Source: Folioceros fuciformis (taxonomy: Eukaryota; Anthocerotophyta; Anthocerotopsida; Anthocerotales). Taken from it: a stretch of DNA of 21,802 nt. The notes under the pieces are model-generated. The model worked only from the letters and a program-made list of their open reading frames with translations. It was not told where the DNA came from and did no database searches. The stretch spans positions 1 to 21,802 of the forward strand of contig JBNGIO010005087.1 of assembly GCA_049999805.1 (NCBI GenBank). Direction: 5' to 3'. Positions 17,846-21,802 of this stretch are shown piece by piece (positions within the stretch are counted from its first letter, which is position 1; the number at the start of each line of letters is the position of its first letter). The position numbers and the translations under genes were made by a program.

Positions 17846-18497
17846 AGTAGCCGGACGGCGACGCCGGTAGCCGAGCAATAGTGTCGGTAGCCAAAGCGGC
17901 TACCGGTAGTCTTGCGACACCCGCGGTAGCCGAAGGGGCTACCGATAGAGGAGGGACGACGCCAGTAGCCGAGACCACAACCCCGGTAGCAGAAGAAGTG
18001 ATGGCGGAGGCGCCTGTGCCCAGGCGTTCTAGGAGGGGGACTCGCACTAGGCAAACCGAGCTGGAAGGGGTAGCATCTGGAGGGATGGAGGACTCTCAGG
18101 TACCCCAAGAGAACAGGGGACAGTCCGGCCGAAGTAGCCCAAGGGAGGAAGGGGTAAGCACCTCCCTTATGATAGAGGGTCAGATTATGCTGCAGTATGA
18201 GGAGGAGGCCTCTTATGTGCCGTGCCTCTATGTGGAAGGGGCCTGAGTTTTGAAGTTGTTTTTGTATGTACGTATGGGCACAAAAGGGACGCGGGGCTAC
18301 GGCTTGCAACTGAGGACCCGCAAGGGCATCTACTACTACCGCTGGCGGGTATGGGGGCTGCCTCATTGCTATTCCGAGGCAGTCCTGGAGGAATTGACGG
18401 AGAAGGAGGCGCAGCAGTGGGTTGAGCGGGAGCCTATCCCCATCCTCAGCAATCGGCGATGGAGGGAGGAGAGGGATTCCATGCGACGGGGCCCACC
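17846..18497 (+). pseudogene. Probable C-terminal part of coiled-coil gene copy 2, cut by copia D
   Basis: A second open stretch in another frame follows closely. It begins with a degenerate repeat encoding variants of (T)PVAE (from about 17881), then PRRSRRGTRTRQTELEG, an acidic linker and a short hydrophobic segment (SYVPCLYVEGA). TGA at 18244-18246 interrupts it, but the same frame continues through LYVRMGTKGTRGYGLQLRT, GIYYYRWRVWGLPHCYSE and ELTEKEAQQWVEREPIPI until the LTR of copia D starts at 18498. The YYYRWRVWG block looks like a compact folded domain. Because the frame runs directly into the LTR, the true end is lost. Linking it to the preceding coiled coil is an inference from adjacency, strand and composition. 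Confidence 0.45.
17886..17943 (+). repeat. Two tandem GGTAGCC/GGCTACC hairpins in the PVAE-type repeat
   Basis: GGTAGCC (17886-17892), a 5-base loop and GGCTACC (17898-17904) form a perfect 7-bp inverted repeat. The pattern recurs at 17925-17931 and 17937-17943 with another 5-base loop. Degenerate GTAGCCGA units continue to about 17990, suggesting expansion of a short repeat in coding sequence. Confidence 0.6.
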
Positions 18498-18790
18498 TGT
18501 AGGGTTATTAAAGCCCAATGTGCTTAGGCTAATGTGTTTAGTCTAAGATTAGTGTTTAGTTAAGTACCATTAGTTTAGATTAGCTTAAGCTAACCTGTAG
18601 GAAGCTTATTGCGCAACTTCCTGTGCGCTTCTTGTGAAGCTTCCTAGGGAGCTCTTCTAGAGGGTATAAATACCCCCTTGAGCTCCCTTACTATTGAGAC
18701 TCTATGTGAGAGTGTGACTTTTCTTTTCTCATGTCGTCCTTGCCTCCTCCTCTCCTCTTTCACCATATAACTCCTTCTAGCGATCCTTCA
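18498..18790 (+). repeat. 5' LTR of copia D (293 bp)
   Basis: Starts TGTAGGGTTATT and ends CCTTCA, two bases before the PBS. The TG start is chosen because it resembles other LTR starts in the window (TGTTGAAGGGTTAT in copia A) and coincides with the loss of the upstream coding sequence. The second LTR is outside the window, so the start is inferred. Confidence 0.7.
18665..18672 (+). promoter_or_regulatory. TATA box of the copia D LTR
   Basis: TATAAATA within GGGTATAAATACC. It lies about 125 bases before the LTR end, followed by a pyrimidine-rich stretch (TTTTCTTTTCTC). This is a typical U3/R arrangement. Confidence 0.6.
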
Positions 18791-18792
18791 AG

Positions 18793-18803
18793 TGGTATCA
18801 GAG
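18793..18803 (+). other. Primer-binding site of copia D
   Basis: TGGTATCAGAG, matching the initiator tRNA-Met 3' end for 11 bases, then diverging (TA instead of C). It is separated from the LTR end by two bases (AG). Confidence 0.85.
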
Positions 18804-19644
18804 TAGGTGGTGGAGCAGGAGGATGATGTCCCTGGTGCTGCGAACAAAGTGGCTGTGAGGGAGACATTGGAGTGGCTGTGTGCGGCATCCGGGGTGCAAG
18901 GGCCTCTAGCCCGGAGAGGAAGCCAGGAGCAGGGTGATCCCCAAGCCTTAGGATGCCCATCCACACGAGGACGAGCGCAGGCGCATTGAGGGCCGCGGGC
19001 GCACATAACGCCCCACCAGCCAGGCCGAAGGCCAGGCAACCCGCACGGGCGCGGGGTGCCTCGGCCGGCCAGGCTAGGATGCTTGCCACGGCGGCAGCCC
19101 TTAACAGGGGGCGCCTAACCCCGCGCTCTAGGGCGCCAGGCGCCAAGGTGCTCGGGCACCCTGCCACGCGCTAGGGGCGCAAGGCCCCTCCCGCCGGAGC
19201 CGGGTGGCAGGGCATCGGACTGCCGCCAGGGCATGGCCAAGCGTGCCGGCGGTCGGGGACCCGGCCGGTTGACAGGTGAGGACCCGACCGGCGAGAACAA
19301 CAGCGCCGGCGGACAAGGACCTGGTCACGGGCGTAGCTCGGCTGCCGAATCGTGGGGCGCAGAAGGACGTGGGAGTGGCTGGCGCCGGACTCCGGATCAC
19401 AGTCGCCGAGAGTGCAGACGCCAAGAGCGAGAGTGCAGGCACTGAACCGATCCTAGCTGTGGAAGTCGAGATCTCAATAGGACGACAGGAGATATTCCAA
19501 TTGTGAGCGACCGAAGCCTTAATTGTGGATAGCCGTTTTGTTGTGAGGGTAACTTTAAACATCTACATTACATTCCGACTGTTTCTAACTAGCCTTTTGC
19601 TTGATTTACATCGATTTTGAATTATAACGTCCTCAGAAAACGTT
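18804..19644 (+). other. GC-rich leader of copia D
   Basis: About 840 bases between PBS and gag, strongly GC-rich from about 18890 to 19440 (GGCGCC, CCGGCC and GCGCGG motifs), in contrast to the AT-richer LTR and gag. Open frames occur on both strands because AT-rich stop codons are scarce. None carries a recognisable domain or a consistent start. It may be a captured GC-rich genomic segment or a structured 5' untranslated region. Confidence 0.55.
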
Positions 19645-21581
19645 ATGTTCAATATCGAGAAGTTAGATGGTACTAACTTCCCATTCTGGAAAGAACAAGT
19701 GTATAATGTTCTAGTACAGAAGAAGTAGATCCAGCTCATCAAGTTGCTAGGAGTGAAACTTATTAGCATAACTCAGGATGAGTGGCAGGATCTAGATGAG
19801 CTTGCTAGGTCTACCATCATGCTAACATTGTCGAAGTTGGTCTACTTCAACGTGAAAGACAAGACCACAAGTTTCGAGCTATGGCAGAAGTTGTGTGACC
19901 TGTACGAGAAGCCAAGTGTGGCTTCTCAGGTGTATTGGTTGAAACAGCTGGCTGACTTGAAGATGAAGAAAGGGACGAGGATGTCCAATCATTTGAATGA
20001 GTTCAATACCATTTTCAGCTAGCTCTCATCTCAAGGTATCTCGTTCCCAGATTCCATGAGAGCTATGTTTCTGTTGGTCACATTACCAGAGAGCTGGGAC
20101 ACTTTTCGTACAGCTCTGAGTAATTCCGCTCCTGCCAGTGATCTTACCGTTGTAAATGTAGAAGGTAGCATGTTAACAGAGGAGGTGAACAGGAAGAATA
20201 TGGAACCCTCGAAAGGTTCCAATGCCCTCATGGTGAGAGGAAGGTCTACTTCAAAGGGGAAGTACAAGGAGCAAAGTCGTTCCCGTAGTAAGTCTTGTAG
20301 TCGTAACAATGTTGAGTGTTACCATTGTCACAAGAAGGGTCACATCAGAAGGGACTATGAGAAGGTCAAGAAGGGCAAAGGCAAGGACAAGAAGTAGAGC
20401 GACAACAAGGAAAGTTCGAGTGTCAAGCGTGACGAGGTGAACTCTGTTGATGATGGAGATGTTCTTACCTCTTCTTCCTTCGATTCTGCACAACTGATAG
20501 CCATGGAGAGTCACTTATTCTCTAATTGGATAATTGACTCTGGAGCATTGTTGCATGTTACTCTGCATAGGGAGCGGTTTAGCACTTGTGATGCTACTAG
20601 GGAAGGATGTGTTCGGCTTGGAAATAAGTACGCATGCAAGATTGCAGGCGTTGGTGATGTGCAGCTAAAGTTCGACGATGGATCTCCATTCGTACTGAAG
20701 GATGTTAGGCATGTTCCGAAGTTGACCAAAAGCATGATTAGTGTAGGGCAGTTGGATGATGCTGACTACCACTGTTGGTTTGGAGATCGTTCTTGGAAGA
20801 TCTCCAAAGGTTCTCTTGTGTTAGCTCGTGGATCAAAGTGTGGCACTTTGTACTCACTTCAGGTAACCACTGTCAAGGATCATGTGATTTGTGTAACGGA
20901 ACAGCCAAGTGTTTCCTTGTGGCATAGTCGCTTAGGACATATGTCTCAAAAAGGAATGAAGATACTATCTCGTTTTGGTTACGTCCCTGCTTTTGACTTC
21001 TTCGATTTCTCCGTGTGTGAGCACTGTTTGTATGGGAAACAGACGAAGTCACCACATGGAGCAAGAGGAAAACACAAAAGTAAACCTCTTGAATTGGTTC
21101 ACAATGACGTTTGTGGACCTATGCCCATTGTATCGTTAGGCGGTGCATCCTATTTTGTCACTTTCATAAATGATTTCTCACGCAAGGTGTGGGTTTATCC
21201 TTTGAGGACAAAGGATGATGTTCTGACAGTGTTTCAAAAGTTCGTCACCCTTGTGGAGAATCAGTTTGGCCTGCGATTGAAGTGTCTAAGGACAGACAAT
21301 GGGGGAGAGTATGTTTCGAAGGCTTTCTAGTCATTCCAGTATGATTCCACGGGAATCAAGAGAGAATTGACTGCGCCGTATACTCCTCCCTAGAATCATG
21401 TGGTTGAACGGATGAACAGGACCATCCAGGAGAGGATGCGTAGTTTGTTGTCAAACTCTAGATTGCGTAACGGATTTTGGGCAGAAGCAGTGGTTACTGC
21501 AGTGCATCTTATTAACAGATCTCCTAATAGGGCTGTGGATGAACAAGTTCCAGAGGAGATGTGGTCTGGAAAGAAGCCGTC
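19645..21581 (+). pseudogene. Copia D gag, protease and integrase, five TAG stops
   Basis: ATG 19645 opens a single frame reaching 21581 without frameshift but with TAG at 19726, 20020, 20395, 21328 and 21391. Gag shows LDGTNFPFWKEQ and a zinc knuckle CYHCHKKGHIRRDY at 20317-20358, in which the last Cys is Tyr. The protease motif is WIIDSGALLHV (Asp codon at 20536). The integrase zinc region has LWHSRLGHMSQKGM and CEHCLYGK. Catalytic Asp codons are at 21106 (HNDVCGP) and 21295 (RTDNGGEY) and Glu at 21406 (VVERMNR), 36 residues after the second Asp. Just before that Glu, TAG 21391 replaces the Gln of the conserved P-x-N-x-V-x-ER stretch. Each stop is one C-to-T change from CAG. The frame is cut after WSGKKPS by the next LTR. 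Confidence 0.9.
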
Positions 21582-21802
21582 TATGGAGGCAAAACCCCGG
21601 GCACTGATTGCCGACGGGTTCCACCTTTAGTGGCCACACTTATTCCACTGTCGTTGAGACATTGGGTTTCGTTCCCACGAAGGAGCGATGGGGTTCCTTG
21701 CTGCTGTGGATGGAGGGTCGGACTTGATCGACTCGATGATGGATTCGAGGGCTCCCCTCCAGCTCCCATCAGGCGTAGGACAGGCCTCGCTGTCCGGCGG
21801 TC
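21582..21802 (-). repeat. LTR end of another gypsy element, same family as G, runs off window
   Basis: Starting at 21582 the sequence TATGGAGGCAAAACCCCGGG matches the end of the gypsy G LTR (TGTGGAGGAAAAACCCCGGG at 5755) and stays similar for about 72 bases with about six differences. It then diverges. To the left is uninterrupted copia D integrase sequence, so this is the outer end of an insertion extending to the right on the minus strand. The terminal TG has become TA. The divergent remainder (to 21802) may be a different LTR subfamily or a further junction. Confidence 0.65.

Larger units (their letters stand above)
18498..21581 (+). mobile_element. Element D: Ty1/copia retrotransposon, 5' part
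   Basis: The plus strand carries a 293-bp 5' LTR, a PBS, a leader of about 840 bases and a gag-pro-integrase frame. The integrase-to-RT linker is then cut at 21582 by a gypsy-type LTR. Integrase before RT and the tRNA-Met PBS identify Ty1/copia. Its gag (LDGTNFPFWKEQVYNVLV) differs from copies A and B, so it belongs to another copia lineage. It inserted in the coiled-coil gene region, whose reading frame ends at its LTR. RT, RNase H and the 3' LTR lie to the right of the window. Five in-frame TAG codons make it non-autonomous. Confidence 0.88.

Noticed and set aside
18760-19562. Several minus-strand ORFs in the copia D leader (135 and 144 codons)
   Set aside because: The GC-rich island lacks stop codons by composition. 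Ala/Pro/Arg-rich products have no motif and overlap one another in different frames.
19726-21393. Reassigned genetic code (TAG read as Gln) suggested by five TAG codons at likely Gln positions in copia D
   Set aside because: Other elements in the window also have TGA stops and frameshifts, and copies A and C use long frames without needing reassignment. Deamination of methylated CAG explains the pattern.
1-21802. CRISPR arrays, bacterial operons or phage genes
   Set aside because: No regularly spaced direct repeats and no prokaryotic ribosome-binding sites. The gene content is that of plant LTR retrotransposons.

Overview
This window looks like plant nuclear heterochromatin and is almost entirely nested LTR retrotransposons in various states of decay. 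Evidence for a land plant: three primer-binding sites start with TGGTATCAGAG (initiator-tRNA-Met type, usual in plant Ty1/copia) and one reads TGGCGCCGTTGCTGGGGA (tRNA-Asp type, usual in plant Ty3/gypsy of the Athila/Tat group). Plant telobox motifs (AAACCCTAA) also occur. The species cannot be read from the sequence. I see no ordinary single-copy host gene, tRNA, rRNA or CRISPR array.

Layout, left to right. (1) 1-781, minus: the 5' end of a small-LTR element 'C' (151-bp LTR, PBS, then an intact 132-codon reading frame of unknown family that runs off the left edge). It interrupts (2) a Ty3/gypsy element 'G' (782-6291, minus): RNase H, RT, protease and a gag with three zinc knuckles, then PBS and a 537-bp 5' LTR. 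G sits in (3) an old Ty1/copia element 'B' (6292-7031 plus 13664-15072, minus). B is also split by (4) a young, structurally complete copia 'A' (7032-13658, minus), with 156-bp LTRs differing at one base and a 5-bp target duplication AGCCT. (5) 15187-18497 holds two inverted copies of an unrecognised coiled-coil/low-complexity protein family: a short one on minus and a long one on plus, both decayed. (6) 18498-21581, plus: copia 'D' with a 293-bp 5' LTR, PBS, GC-rich leader and gag-pro-integrase. It is cut by (7) an LTR end at 21582-21802 that closely matches the LTR of G.

Relative order of events: B is older than A and G; C is younger than G; D is younger than the coiled-coil gene; the right-edge LTR is younger than D. 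Nearly all coding regions are broken. The nonsense codons I placed are all TAG or TGA and mostly explained by C-to-T or G-to-A transitions. In three cases an internal homologue in the same window shows the undamaged Trp or Gln codon.

The least ordinary items are the antisense coding-like segments with splice-like borders inside copia A (7351-7698 and 12960-13280), the unknown intact frame in element C, and the inverted pair of coiled-coil gene copies. These are candidates for captured host or accessory genes. Nothing here proves a new system.
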